Below the pieces are notes generated by a model. That model did not search any database. It was not told the DNA's origin and was given only the letters and a program-made list of their open reading frames with translations. From NCBI RefSeq assembly GCF_020184175.1, contig NC_065531.1:65178806-65242805 (forward strand): a stretch of 64,000 bases of DNA, read 5' to 3'. This stretch comes from Aphis gossypii. Its lineage: Eukaryota > Arthropoda > Insecta > Hemiptera > Aphididae. This document shows positions 50,201-60,559 of this stretch, piece by piece (the first letter of the stretch is position 1; every line of letters begins with the position of its first letter). The translations under genes and the position numbers were made by a program.

Positions 50201-53200
50201 AAATGAATCTACTATATAATATTGATTCTTGAGGGAAGGGTGGAGGTGCTAATATTACACACCCAAATCACACTCTTGAATTAATACTGCTATGTCAACT
50301 TAAATCGAACATAAAATATATTATATAAATAACGATTCCATTTCCATATAAATTAAAAATTATTAATAGGTACCTTTATAATTGGCATGTAAAGTAAAAA
50401 CATCATAACTCAAAACTCGAGAGAGAGGTGAACGTGAATTTTAGTTATCAAACATTTTGAGTGATTGAAAAACCAACAACATTTTATTATAATACCTACA
50501 TTGTCAGTATGTGAGATATTTCACGTGAATGATTTATTCTCCTTTTAGTTAGAGGTACCTATAGAAAATTTCAATTTAATATTTGAATCTCGTGTTATAA
50601 CGATATTCAGTTGAATTTTTTATTTCATGACATTTCACTACCTACCTTTTCATAAAATCATAGTTTTGGAACGTATAAAAACATTTTGTATTTCCACTTG
50701 ACAATATTTTCAATTCGTATTCAACGTATGCACGTGCAAATACATATTTTATTTAAATAACAATAATAATAATTACGATGATTTTTTTTTACCATTTCCT
50801 TTCGAATTTTTATAAATTTTTTTTTTTATCTAAAACTTGCTTGTGTTTAATCCGATTTGTTCTTGCACTGAACCATGTTAATATGTACATTATACACTAT
50901 ACAATATGTCAATATATTATGAGCTTAAATGTTATTTAATTTATTTATGTAAAATAATATTGCAGCTATAACTAAATTCTAATAAAATATAATAAAAATC
51001 ATTACTATTATGAATACCTATCTAAAAGAATAATTATTTATGAATTGTAAAAAACAAATGTATTAATTTTTATAATTTAAATTATGAGTAGAATGATAAA
51101 TGTATTGATATAACAATATTTTTTGTTTTGCATTTATTTATTTATTTTGTGCTATCATCGTAATTTTAAGCTATAAAAAACTTTACTGATAGAACTAGTT
51201 AGTACTTGATGAGTCAAAAGTAAAATGTTATTTTTTTTAACTGTTTTTAATTATCGAGAAAAACTAACACAAATAACGGAAATGGAGATATTAACGCAAT
51301 TCTATTATTTTATAAAATCAATTTTTTATTATTTTTTTGTACATTTTAAATCAAATAATATTATTCGTAACCTTTAGAGACAATGCAATTCGCGTAGCTA
51401 TAATATTATTAACTATACATAGTTATTTTTAAAATATTAGTGAAACCTACAATATAACAATTAATGTAGATAGGTACCTATACAATTTAAATTAAGAAAT
51501 ATAGGCGACCACTTTCATTCAGAATTATTTTACGTATTCAATGATAGATTAGGTATTACACTTTAATAATTTAATTTTTAATTTTTAGTAATTACGACTT
51601 CGCATCAATAGGTATTATTAAAATTTATCTCAAATTTTAATTAATCATAACTGATTATTTAAGAATTATGTTATAATATGATATATATGACATAACTTAT
51701 ATCTAAACCTTCTTGGTTATTATTTATTAATTACTAACACAAAAACAAAAAAAAACAAAATATATCTTATTTACACAATGCAACTTAGTATAGAAATTAA
51801 AAAAGTGTTAATTATTCACAGTAAATACAGTACATTAAACTTTTTGTTTAAAATAATTTTTATAAATTATACATATTTTTTTAAATTAATTTTCAACATT
51901 TTTTAATTTTAAATTTTAAATATTACCATGATTAAAGCAAACTTAATTACTTTCTAATATTTTTCTCGCAGCTAAATTAACTTAAAAATGTGAGTAATTA
52001 TTGTGTTTTTTTTTTTTTTTTGAAACAATTCCATCGTTATAATAATGTTATTGATATTATACATAATATATTTCTTAAAAGCACATTAAAAATTACCAAC
52101 AATTTATATAATTAAAAAAAATCTGGACACTTCATTTAAGAAACTATATTGAAGTTGTGTATTTTTAATATTAAGTTTTAAAAAAGTAATTTGTTGATAT
52201 ATTACTATATTAATATAAAAAAACAGTATCGCTTAATATACCTAATTTTAAATAATACTGTTATAAACTTTTTACATTAATTCATTTATTATGTTAAATA
52301 TCACTTTTTTTTAGTGTTTTCAATTCATTGCAAGTACAGCGAAATGAAGAATGCGATCAAATTATGTGATCAATTTATAAAATGCAAGATGATAATTTTT
52401 TTTATTTTAAAGTATAAACGAATTGCAAGCCATTATTTAAACTTTGAACCTTAATATCTCCACCACAAGTTGATATTTTGAAAAATTAACTGAAATTTAG
52501 ATACCGAATGCATTAATTAAATAAAACCAATTTCGTTGTGAACATTTGAGATTTTGGTTCGCAATACATTAATTTGTTAGTGTCTCTTCTTAGTTCACTA
52601 AGACATTATTTGCCTCTAAGGCATTTTCGGAATTCAGATGGTTCTAGCTTTTGACTTATCTTAATTTTATTTTCTTTAATACAAACTCTGACAAGTACGT
52701 GATTGGTATGTACGAGGTCACATATTGATCATTTTGATTGGACTTTCAAGTTTTCGATTCGTTTAAATTAGCGTGTGATTGAATTAAATTAGACAAAACA
52801 ACACATAAACAACTTGGATTTATTTTCCTTTATTTGTTAAATACTACTTTATAAAACATACAAATTATCTAAATTTAATATAATATATTATAAGATAAAA
52901 CATTTATCAAAATATTCTAAAAATGAGTAAAAAGTAGTTGATAAAAATAAAAGACTATGTTTAAAGTATTTTTATATTACATTTTTGTAGAGAAAAAAAT
53001 CAATTTTATTTTGATTTAAATTGTATCAATTATTATGTTTAAAAATCGAATGTTATGATGGTTTATTGTAAAATTAACGTTTAACAATTTCTAAAAAAAA
53101 TATCATGTTAATCTTATAAATAGGTTAATATATTACAGAAATACAGAATATGTGTTGAATTCGTATATTTTTAATAATCAATGTTAATTTTATTATATTA

Positions 53201-53998
53201 TGCAAAACTATAATACATTTGTATACATACGATTACAAAAAGAACGTACAAATGTATAAAAATTAATAAATTCGTTTTGTTCAAGAAAACATCAATATGT
53301 TATTTTAAACTTCATTATATTATGACTCAAGAAATAAAACAAAGAACAAAGGTTAACAGATGTTGTATAATATTAACTATGTTTAAGTTATAAGTATACA
53401 CAATAATATATTAAATTATTATTTTAAAGATATTACATAACTTCAATTAATGAATCTTTTATTTTTAATTTAAAAAATATTTGCTGAATTATAAATAAAT
53501 TTTTGTTTTTTTATTTAGTTTTTATAACTAAAACATAATATTAGCTCTTTTAAGATCAATTAAAAATATATAAATGACTACATTTAATGTAAAAGATAGG
53601 AGGGGATTATAATTTTAAAAACAAAAGTTTGTATTGTCATATGGTATAAGATTTAAGTATATTATTTAAAGACTCCATAGATAAAAATTTTAATGAGTTC
53701 GTATTTAAATAAAATATGGTAGTAAACACGCTTGCTATATTCTATACCACTTTATGTAATATAATTCTTATTTATCAGGATATCAAAACTAAAATTATTT
53801 TTAAAATTTAATTTTTTGTTTAAGCTACACTTTCTTGATAGGTACCAAGCATACATTTTAATTTGTTGCAAATATTAAAGAAACGATATGTTCTTAGATC
53901 ATAGCTTATTTTATAATAAGTATAAATAAATAAATAAAACCATGATGATATTTGCCACAATATATGCGATATGCAATGTTGGCAAGAAAAGTGTGACC

Positions 53999-54002
53999 AG
54001 CC
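53999..54002. repeat. Target site duplication, left (AGCC)
   Basis: The four bases AGCC directly before the 5' LTR recur directly after the 3' LTR (61827-61830). This is the 4-bp duplication expected for a gypsy-group insertion. Confidence 0.85.
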
Positions 54003-54197
54003 TGTAACGAATACGACATACTAATACTGACGACGCGCCGCCCAACAACAAATAATAAAACCAAAAGGCCCCAGAACTAGTATCCGCCGCCGATAGAGCG
54101 CGGTAATACACCTTCCATGTTTGCGGCCCAATACCGAACGCATTGCCCAGCTAATAAAATAACCTTTCCGCGACACACGAACCCGGAGGACAGAGAC

Positions 54198-54205
54198 TAT
54201 ATAAG
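54198..54205 (+). promoter_or_regulatory. LTR TATA box
   Basis: TATATAAG lies in the 5' LTR, with an ACAGT initiator-like word about 30 bp downstream (near 54230). This is the likely start of the element's RNA (U3/R border). The same sequence is in the 3' LTR near 60754. Confidence 0.6.
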
Positions 54206-54370
54206 GGACCTCCGCAATCACCACAATCGAACAGTGCGCTTTGGCCACCTGGTCAGATTAGTGACTGGCTAGTGTGAAAGTGTTTCTCGGCCACCTTCGG
54301 GAAGGCTAGAATCACGGACGCACTCGGCCTACGCTAGTCGGACCATTTCCCATACAACCACCGCCGTCGA

Positions 54371-54575
54371 TAGGACCGTCGCCGTTTTCGGCTACCCGTA
54401 CCGTCGGGAAGGCTAAAACGTGCCAGTTACCGTCATCCGTAGGACCGCCGCCGTTCTCGGCTACCCGTACCGTCGGGAAGGCTAGAACGTGCCCACACGC
54501 TGACGTTACCACCGCCGTCAATAGGACCGCCGCCGTTCTTGGCTACCCGTACCGTCGGGAAGGCTAGAACGTGCC
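54371..54575 (+). repeat. Three 54-bp repeats in the 5' LTR
   Basis: Units at 54371-54424, 54440-54493 and 54522-54575 share CGGCTACCCGTACCGTCGGG and are separated by unrelated spacers of 15 and 28 bp. Irregular spacing suggests duplication of a protein-binding or structural block. The same set is at 60927-61131 in the 3' LTR. Confidence 0.85.
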
Positions 54576-54680
54576 TAACCCTACAATTAAAATAAAATCG
54601 CCACCAATCTCGGCTAGTTGTACACGCGAATATTAAACGGGCAGAGCGTATGAAATAAACATCGCCGCCGTTATACATAT

Positions 54681-54880
54681 CGTACACTATCATACACGCC
54701 GCCGTAATAGTCACCGTACACTATCATACACGCCGCCGTAATAGTCACCGTACACTATCATACACGCCGCCGTCACCGTACACTATCATACACGCCGCCG
54801 TAATAGTCACCGTACACTATCATACACGCCGCCGTAATAGTCACCGTACACTACTATCACGCCACGCCGCCGCCGCGAGA
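54681..54880 (+). repeat. 34-bp tandem array in the 5' LTR
   Basis: About five units built on CGTACACTATCATACACGCC plus GCCGTAATAGTCAC, one of them shortened, and a decayed last unit. The array differs from that of the 3' LTR in unit details and at its right end. Confidence 0.85.
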
Positions 54881-55273
54881 CAAATATAATATAACATTGC
54901 CGTCGCCGATAACGTAATTGCCACCACCCGTATTATTACGGAATCCCAGTCTCGATTTTAATTACGGTGCAATATTATTTTGCCGCGGTAAGCCAATAGG
55001 GAAACACACACGCGTTAGTCATTTAACAAATAAAACTGTAAGTATTTCAAACGTTATAATTGTGAATGGGAAAATCGCGAAGTCATATTATATTCAACAA
55101 CGTATAATTACCGTATGATTATACGCAAAATCTATGTGTTATGTATGTTATATATGTAATTTGTAAATATTCAAAGGAAATACTGTTAAATAAAAAAATT
55201 CTAATCATAAACTATTAATAATATCATTTATATTTGTACGGGAAAAAGATATCAAAATATCGACCGTTACAAT

Positions 55274-55291
55274 TGGCGCCCAACAAGTTGG
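55274..55291 (+). other. Primer binding site
   Basis: TGGCGCCCAAC starts two bases after the 5' LTR. It is complementary to the CCA-ended 3' end of insect-type tRNA-Lys (…GTTGGGCGCCA), as known for other gypsy-like elements. The match weakens after about 11 bases, so the tRNA identity is likely but not certain. Confidence 0.7.
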
Positions 55292-55406
55292 ACTCGAAAT
55301 CCACGACGCCGAAAATAAGATTTCGTGCTCTCTAAAAAAAAAAAAAAACAAATATATTTATTTTATAAATTTTACATAATTACTACATCGTTTAAATATT
55401 ATAAAA

Positions 55407-58400
55407 ATGCCGCGAAAAAAGAAGAATGAAGACTTAAATGAGGAGTGGGAAAGAAGATTTATAGAAATCGAAACGCAAATAAAAGAACAAACAAAAAAAA
55501 TCGAAAAACAAAAGAAGGAAATTCAAAATATCAAAGAAGAGCATAAAGAAGAAATTCAAAACTTAAAATTACAGTGGGAAGAAATACATAATAAAAAAAT
55601 ACAAGAAACAGAAGAAAAATACCAATCAGTAATCGAAGAAATGGAGAACCGATACGTAACCACATTCAGAAATCTGGGAGACAGCTACCAGCAGAATACT
55701 CATAATAAAAAAGAGGAAATCTGCAGGGGACCAATAACGGACATTACGAAACCGTTATTTTTTGGCAACCGAAGAGACATGCACCCCATAGATTTTTTAA
55801 ATAGACTCGATGAATATTTTACATTAAAACAAATTACACATGCGGATGAGAAACTAATTATTGCTGGGGACTGCTTGAAAGCTACGGCGAGCAACTGGTT
55901 CTCAACAATAAGGTTTCAAGTAACAAACTTGCAAGAGTTCCAAGACACATTTAAGGATGAATATTGGTCACGGGACATACAGATGCAAACATGGAGCCAA
56001 TGTCTTAGTGTAAAACAAATACCAAATGATACTAACTATCGAGAACATTTTTCCTACTGGGCAACAAAATTAAGACACCTAGAAGTGCCAAGATTAGCTG
56101 AACAAGAAATCGTAAGTAATATTGCCAGTCATTACCCGGGATACCTACGGGCAATACTAATTTCGTTACCAGAGTGTACCATACTAAACGCAATGAAGAT
56201 ATTGGGTACTGAAGAACACCGGCGAACTACGGTTCGGGAGAACAGTAATAGTAGTTATGAAAATCGACAACCCCAAAACAGGGAGAATAACAATAACAAC
56301 CAAAATAGGACTAGAGAAGAAACTCCACGGAGGGAAAGCAACTGGCGACAAACAGGTCGAATTAACCAACCAAGAGAATACCAAGTCACTAGAAACAACC
56401 AGGAGAACAACAGGGACACCAATCAACAATGGAGAGACAGACAGGCAATCAATCAAATCAGTGCCACTGAAGATGAGCAGAGAGACATAAACGATCAGGA
56501 CCAAGTCAGCCATGCCGTTAATAATATACAAGCAAACCTGGGATCAGTAAGCCCATACTTGAAATGTGTCATTGAAGGAGAACCGATAGAAGCACTGATA
56601 GATACCGGGGCTACAATTAGTGTTATCAATAAGGAGTTGGCAGACCAAATAATCAGAACTAATGTTGAAATACCAGTGTTACCAATCAGCAGTGTACAAA
56701 TCAGCAACGCAGTAGGACGAAAAATTTGTAAAGTTTCAAAACAACTGTTTTGTAGCTGCGATATAGGGGACCGACAAATTTTCATTAATTTTATACAAGT
56801 AGAGAATTTGAATGAACGTGCTATCATCGGTGCAGATGTATTAAACCAGTACAACACACACATAAATTTCACAGATAAAACTATCAAGTGGTTAATTAGA
56901 GGAGAACAAAGGACCACACCATTTTCAGAAAATCATTCACCAGAAAAAAATCAGATTACAAATATAGAAATTATCGAAGAACCAGCAGTAAACGTAACAC
57001 TGAACACCAAAGAAGAGGAAGTGTTTAAGCAACTATTACAAGAATATCAGCACATATTTTCAGACAATCCGGGACTAATACGAGACTACGAGTGTCAAAT
57101 CAAAGTGAGTCCGGGGGAGCCAGTGTACCAGCGGCCGTATCCTATACCGATATCCCGATTGAGTAAGATAGACAAAGAGATACAAAGAATGCTAGATCTT
57201 GGTATTATAGAGAAATCCGACTCGCCATGGTCGTCACCCATCATTGGAATAGAAAAAAAAAATGGTGAGATCAGACTTTGTCTTGACGCGAGAAAGATAA
57301 ATAAAAGAATAATACCAGACAGGGAATGTCCCATGAATATGGAAGAAATCTTGTTGAAGTTTCAAGGAGCCAAATACCTTAGCACAATCGATTTGACCTC
57401 GGGATATTGGCAGTGTCAACTTAAGAAGGAAAGTCGGGCCATAACAGCTTTTTTGCATAGGGGACGAAATTACCAATTTAAAGTACTTCCATTTGGACTA
57501 GTAAATTCCGTGGCAGAATTCCAAAAGATCTTGGATCAGGTCTTAGGACCAGAAATTTTGGAGTTCACGGCAACATATGTGGATGATATACATATTACTT
57601 CTACAACCTTTGAAGAACATATGCACCATTTGAGGACTATATTTAACCAATTCAAAAAACACAATGTAACGGTAAATATACACAAATCCCAGTTTTTACA
57701 AAAAAAAATTATTTTCCTTGGACACGTCATATCAGAGGAAGGCATCAGTATGGATCCTGAAAAAATAAAAACAATACAAGAATTTCCGGCACCAAGAAAC
57801 CAGAAGCAAATACGCGCCTTTTTGGGTTTTATTAACTTCTATCGGAAGTATATTCGTGACCTATCGTCATATACTGAAAAACTTAGCCAACTGACCAAGA
57901 AGAATCAGGTCTGGACGTGGAGTCAGGAACATCAGGTTGTATTTGACAAAATTAAGCAATGCTTCTTAGAGGATATCATCATTAAATATCCAAATTTTAC
58001 TGAACCATTTTATATGGCTACCGATGCGTCTAGTACGCACATAGGAGCTGAGCTATACCAAATAGATAAAGATGGACAACACAGGACTATAGGATTCACC
58101 AGTAGAACTCTACAAGAGGTAGAGCGGAGATACTACACAACGGAAAGGGAACTTTTAGCCATAGTATTCGGATGTAAGAAATATAGAAATTACATATTAG
58201 GACATACCACGTACTTATTAACTGACCATCAAGCCTTAACATTCCTTAATACATGCCGATTGTTGAATACTCGACTCATGAGATGGGCGATACAAATACA
58301 AGAATTCAACCTCAATATACAATTTGTAGCAGGAAAAAATAATGTCGGGGCTGACACATTAACAAGATATGTGCAAGCAGTAGAAAATAAAGTACCGACT

Positions 58401-58742
58401 CACCAGCAAATATTTATCAACCAATTAATAGTGGACCAGTACAGCAAAGAGTTTATTCAGAAGCTGCAACAATTACCGAAATTACAACAAGAAGACAAGA
58501 AGATACAGCGCATCATATATCGTCTACACGAAAACCCACAAATACCGTATACCATACACCAACAATTACTATTCTACATCGATAAGCAAGGGAAAAGTCG
58601 ATTGATGATACCAGACCAACTCGCAGTAGCGCTGATCAAGGAAACACATGAACGATATGGGCATAGCGGTGCAACCAAATATATCAAATACTTAAATCGG
58701 ATTGTCAACTCAGCCATATGTACAAGACAATTAAACGAATAA
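55407..58742 (+). CDS. gag-pol polyprotein (Gag, protease, RT, RNase H, start of integrase)
   Basis: A single 1111-codon frame. Residues 10-100 form a strongly charged coiled coil. Residues 110-280 look like a gypsy-type capsid (PLFFGNRRDMHPIDFLNRL). A Gln/Asn/Arg-rich linker follows and no CCHC zinc knuckle is seen. Protease has LIDTGATISVI with Asp399. Reverse transcriptase has YVDD at 724-727, and RNase H has acidic residues at about 873, 915 and 940. The integrase zinc finger begins (HERYGH, His1081 and His1086) and then the frame is lost. The stop at 58742 comes from a frameshift near 58700-58740: the next integrase frame is one base out. Start chosen at 55407, the first ATG after the primer site. 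The fused gag and pol need no frameshift or readthrough signal. Confidence 0.93.
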   Translation: MPRKKKNEDLNEEWERRFIEIETQIKEQTKKIEKQKKEIQNIKEEHKEEIQNLKLQWEEIHNKKIQETEEKYQSVIEEMENRYVTTFRNLGDSYQQNTHNKKEEICRGPITDITKPLFFGNRRDMHPIDFLNRLDEYFTLKQITHADEKLIIAGDCLKATASNWFSTIRFQVTNLQEFQDTFKDEYWSRDIQMQTWSQCLSVKQIPNDTNYREHFSYWATKLRHLEVPRLAEQEIVSNIASHYPGYLRAILISLPECTILNAMKILGTEEHRRTTVRENSNSSYENRQPQNRENNNNNQNRTREETPRRESNWRQTGRINQPREYQVTRNNQENNRDTNQQWRDRQAINQISATEDEQRDINDQDQVSHAVNNIQANLGSVSPYLKCVIEGEPIEALIDTGATISVINKELADQIIRTNVEIPVLPISSVQISNAVGRKICKVSKQLFCSCDIGDRQIFINFIQVENLNERAIIGADVLNQYNTHINFTDKTIKWLIRGEQRTTPFSENHSPEKNQITNIEIIEEPAVNVTLNTKEEEVFKQLLQEYQHIFSDNPGLIRDYECQIKVSPGEPVYQRPYPIPISRLSKIDKEIQRMLDLGIIEKSDSPWSSPIIGIEKKNGEIRLCLDARKINKRIIPDRECPMNMEEILLKFQGAKYLSTIDLTSGYWQCQLKKESRAITAFLHRGRNYQFKVLPFGLVNSVAEFQKILDQVLGPEILEFTATYVDDIHITSTTFEEHMHHLRTIFNQFKKHNVTVNIHKSQFLQKKIIFLGHVISEEGISMDPEKIKTIQEFPAPRNQKQIRAFLGFINFYRKYIRDLSSYTEKLSQLTKKNQVWTWSQEHQVVFDKIKQCFLEDIIIKYPNFTEPFYMATDASSTHIGAELYQIDKDGQHRTIGFTSRTLQEVERRYYTTERELLAIVFGCKKYRNYILGHTTYLLTDHQALTFLNTCRLLNTRLMRWAIQIQEFNLNIQFVAGKNNVGADTLTRYVQAVENKVPTHQQIFINQLIVDQYSKEFIQKLQQLPKLQQEDKKIQRIIYRLHENPQIPYTIHQQLLFYIDKQGKSRLMIPDQLAVALIKETHERYGHSGATKYIKYLNRIVNSAICTRQLNE

Positions 58743-59338
58743 CGCAATCATGCGACATATGCCAGAAAAGCAAAATATTCAATCAATTGGCTAGGGGACC
58801 AATGAAAACAAATATTCCCACAGAACCACGAGAAATGGTATCACTTGACCTAATTGGGCCGTTACCCACAGGACAGTTGGGAGCAAAATACATATTGGTT
58901 ATGATGGATGTATTTTCGAAATATATTCAGGTATACCCACTGAGAAAGGCGAAGGCAGAGACTATACTAAATAAGATTGAGAAGCAATACATACCTCAAT
59001 GTGGAATATTTCAAAAAATTCTGACCGATAATGGAACACAGTTCCATAGCCGGGCATGGGCAAAAGGTATGGCCAAACTTGGAGTCAAAATCATTAGAAC
59101 CACGACCTACAACCCCGAAGGTAACCCGGTAGAGAGGGCCAATAGGGAGATCGGGAGAATATTGAGAACGTACTGCCACAAAAAAAACACACAACTGGGT
59201 GAACTACTTGAAGAAAATGAATGGATCAATAACACTACGCACACTACCACCGGAACACCTAGAGAACTGATGGGCATACCTAAACAAACACTAACACTGG
59301 GGGCGCTAATAAATTTTCCCACTACCATCACGAGATGA
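58718..59338 (+). CDS. Integrase, continued in a shifted frame
   Basis: A 206-codon frame overlapping the end of gag-pol. It supplies the Cys pair of the zinc finger (SCDICQKS) and the catalytic core: Asp44 (SLDLIGPLP), Asp104 (LTDNGTQF) and Glu139 (VERANREIG), a D-x59-D-x34-E pattern. The ATG is probably not a natural start. The frame relation fits loss of one base (or gain of two) in gag-pol. It stops at 59336-59338, before the usual C-terminal domain. Confidence 0.88.
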   Translation: MYKTIKRITQSCDICQKSKIFNQLARGPMKTNIPTEPREMVSLDLIGPLPTGQLGAKYILVMMDVFSKYIQVYPLRKAKAETILNKIEKQYIPQCGIFQKILTDNGTQFHSRAWAKGMAKLGVKIIRTTTYNPEGNPVERANREIGRILRTYCHKKNTQLGELLEENEWINNTTHTTTGTPRELMGIPKQTLTLGALINFPTTITR

Positions 59339-59673
59339 GAGGAAAAGAAAACTAAAAACTAACAGGAGAAAGCAGAAAGTCGAAGAAGAAAAAGATCATG
59401 GAAAAACAGCCGGGCTCGGATGAAGAAGTGTCACAACAAGAAACCAGAACATGGATCAAGGGAAAAAATTCATAAAATATCAAGTGAACCAACAGGTGCT
59501 GGTACGTGAACACAGACTATCTTCAGCTGAGGATAAAGAATTAGGAAACTATTCCTATTATATCGAGGACCATACTATATCAAGGAGGTGAGAGAGAATA
59601 ACACCATAGTGGTTCAGGAAGGACAGAACATGGTGACATACAACGTCAGAAATGTCCGGCCATACAAGCAATA
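59339..59673 (+). pseudogene. Broken integrase C-terminal region
   Basis: Coding similarity continues but jumps between frames. One piece reads FIKYQVNQQVLVREH, and a later piece holds the GPY-type motif LYRGPYYIKEV and ends YKQ-stop at 59673. At least two more frame changes are needed after 59338, so the C-terminal integrase domain cannot be made as a single product. Confidence 0.75.
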
Positions 59674-59685
59674 ATTAAAGTTGTC

Positions 59686-59690
<5 letters not shown>

Positions 59691-59722
<32 letters not shown>
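59691..59722 (+). repeat. A32 homopolymer followed by T6
   Basis: A run of 32 A between the integrase remains and the third ORF. It could be a slippage product or an assembly-sensitive site. Confidence 0.95.
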
Positions 59723-59726
<4 letters not shown>

Positions 59727-59824
59727 TTGTGTTAAATGTTGTGATTGTACATGTTTGGTGATGGAGACCATTATAAAAGTATATAGATATAATAATAAAT
59801 GTTTATAGTTAGGATAACGCTAAA

Positions 59825-60406
59825 ATGACCGAATATCGGCGAATCATCTCCGATCTGTTTGGGGAAGATGGTTTTAGTGAAGATGAACAGACCATCAGGG
59901 AACAACAAGCGCTGAAGAAGAGATTGAAAGACGCATTTGGGAGTGACAGTGAGTCCGAAGAGAGGACAGAGCAATGGGACGACACCAGTATAAGTGGGAA
60001 CGAAGACAACCACGAAACTGATGCCCTTGAACTGGCACACAGCGACATCGACGATGAACCGGTTCAATTACAAGTTGGAAAGATCGAACCAATCTCGCAG
60101 GATGACCGAAGACTCGCAAAAGAATTTGAGCAATTTCAACGGCAAATGGCTGCCCGCATCAACAAGCAACGATATAATGGGGAAGTTAACCAATATGGAT
60201 TGGAGGTGTTTCAGCAAGCCGAAGAGATGTTGCGAAAAAGAAACCTTATCGAAGCTACAATTGCCTCAATACGAGTGGAACCGACGGCGACCAGTAACCC
60301 ATCAGCAATGACCAAGGACAATGATCAGGCAGAAATCATCCCAAAACCGACCCGGGCGGAACGACGAGCCGCAGCCAAACGCGCCTGGTATAAACGAAAG
60401 AGATAG
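59825..60406 (+). CDS. Third ORF of the retrotransposon, unknown function
   Basis: A 193-residue frame in the position where env sits in some gypsy elements. It has no signal peptide and no membrane segment, so it is not a classic envelope protein. The first ~85 residues are rich in Asp/Glu/Ser (GSDSESEERTEQWDD). The middle is predicted helical (KEFEQFQRQMAARINKQRY). The end is strongly basic (RAERRAAAKRAWYKRKR) and looks like a nuclear-localisation or nucleic-acid-binding tail. It is intact although integrase is broken. It could be a chromatin- or RNA-binding accessory factor; no family was recognised. Confidence 0.8.
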   Translation: MTEYRRIISDLFGEDGFSEDEQTIREQQALKKRLKDAFGSDSESEERTEQWDDTSISGNEDNHETDALELAHSDIDDEPVQLQVGKIEPISQDDRRLAKEFEQFQRQMAARINKQRYNGEVNQYGLEVFQQAEEMLRKRNLIEATIASIRVEPTATSNPSAMTKDNDQAEIIPKPTRAERRAAAKRAWYKRKR

Positions 60407-60542
60407 TCTTTTATAAGTTAATAGTTGTATCATAGAGATAATAGTTTGTAAGTCAATAGTTGTAATAGCTGTACCATGTATATAATGTAAATAGTTTTTT
60501 TTTTTTCTTTTCTTTTCTCTCTTCAAGAGAAAAAAAATACAT

Positions 60543-60558
60543 AAAAAAAAAGGGGACA
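60543..60558 (+). other. Polypurine tract
   Basis: A9-GGGGACA immediately before the 3' LTR, the usual plus-strand primer position in LTR elements. Confidence 0.85.
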
Positions 60559-60559
60559 A

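Larger units (their letters stand above)
39713..54002. other. Long AT-rich stretch upstream of the receptor exons
   Basis: Either a 5' intron of the receptor or intergenic DNA. It holds one dispersed repeat copy (47133-47290), a possible 31-nt microexon (50092-50122) and poly-T/poly-A runs. Two adjacent hydrophobic minus-strand frames (48261-48602 and 48680-48907) are low-complexity, and competing frames are also open. No convincing gene was seen. Confidence 0.4.
54003..55271 (+). repeat. 5' LTR
   Basis: Bounded by 7-bp perfect inverted repeats TGTAACG/CGTTACA. Contains a TATA box, two kinds of tandem repeat and AATAAA signals (55029 and 55189). Outside the repeat array it differs from the 3' LTR by only about two substitutions and one 1-base indel, by eye. 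Confidence 0.95.

Noticed and set aside
53911..55118. Open frames inside the LTRs, repeated in both copies.
   Set aside because: They follow from GC-rich tandem repeats and have no domain. Repetition reflects LTR identity.
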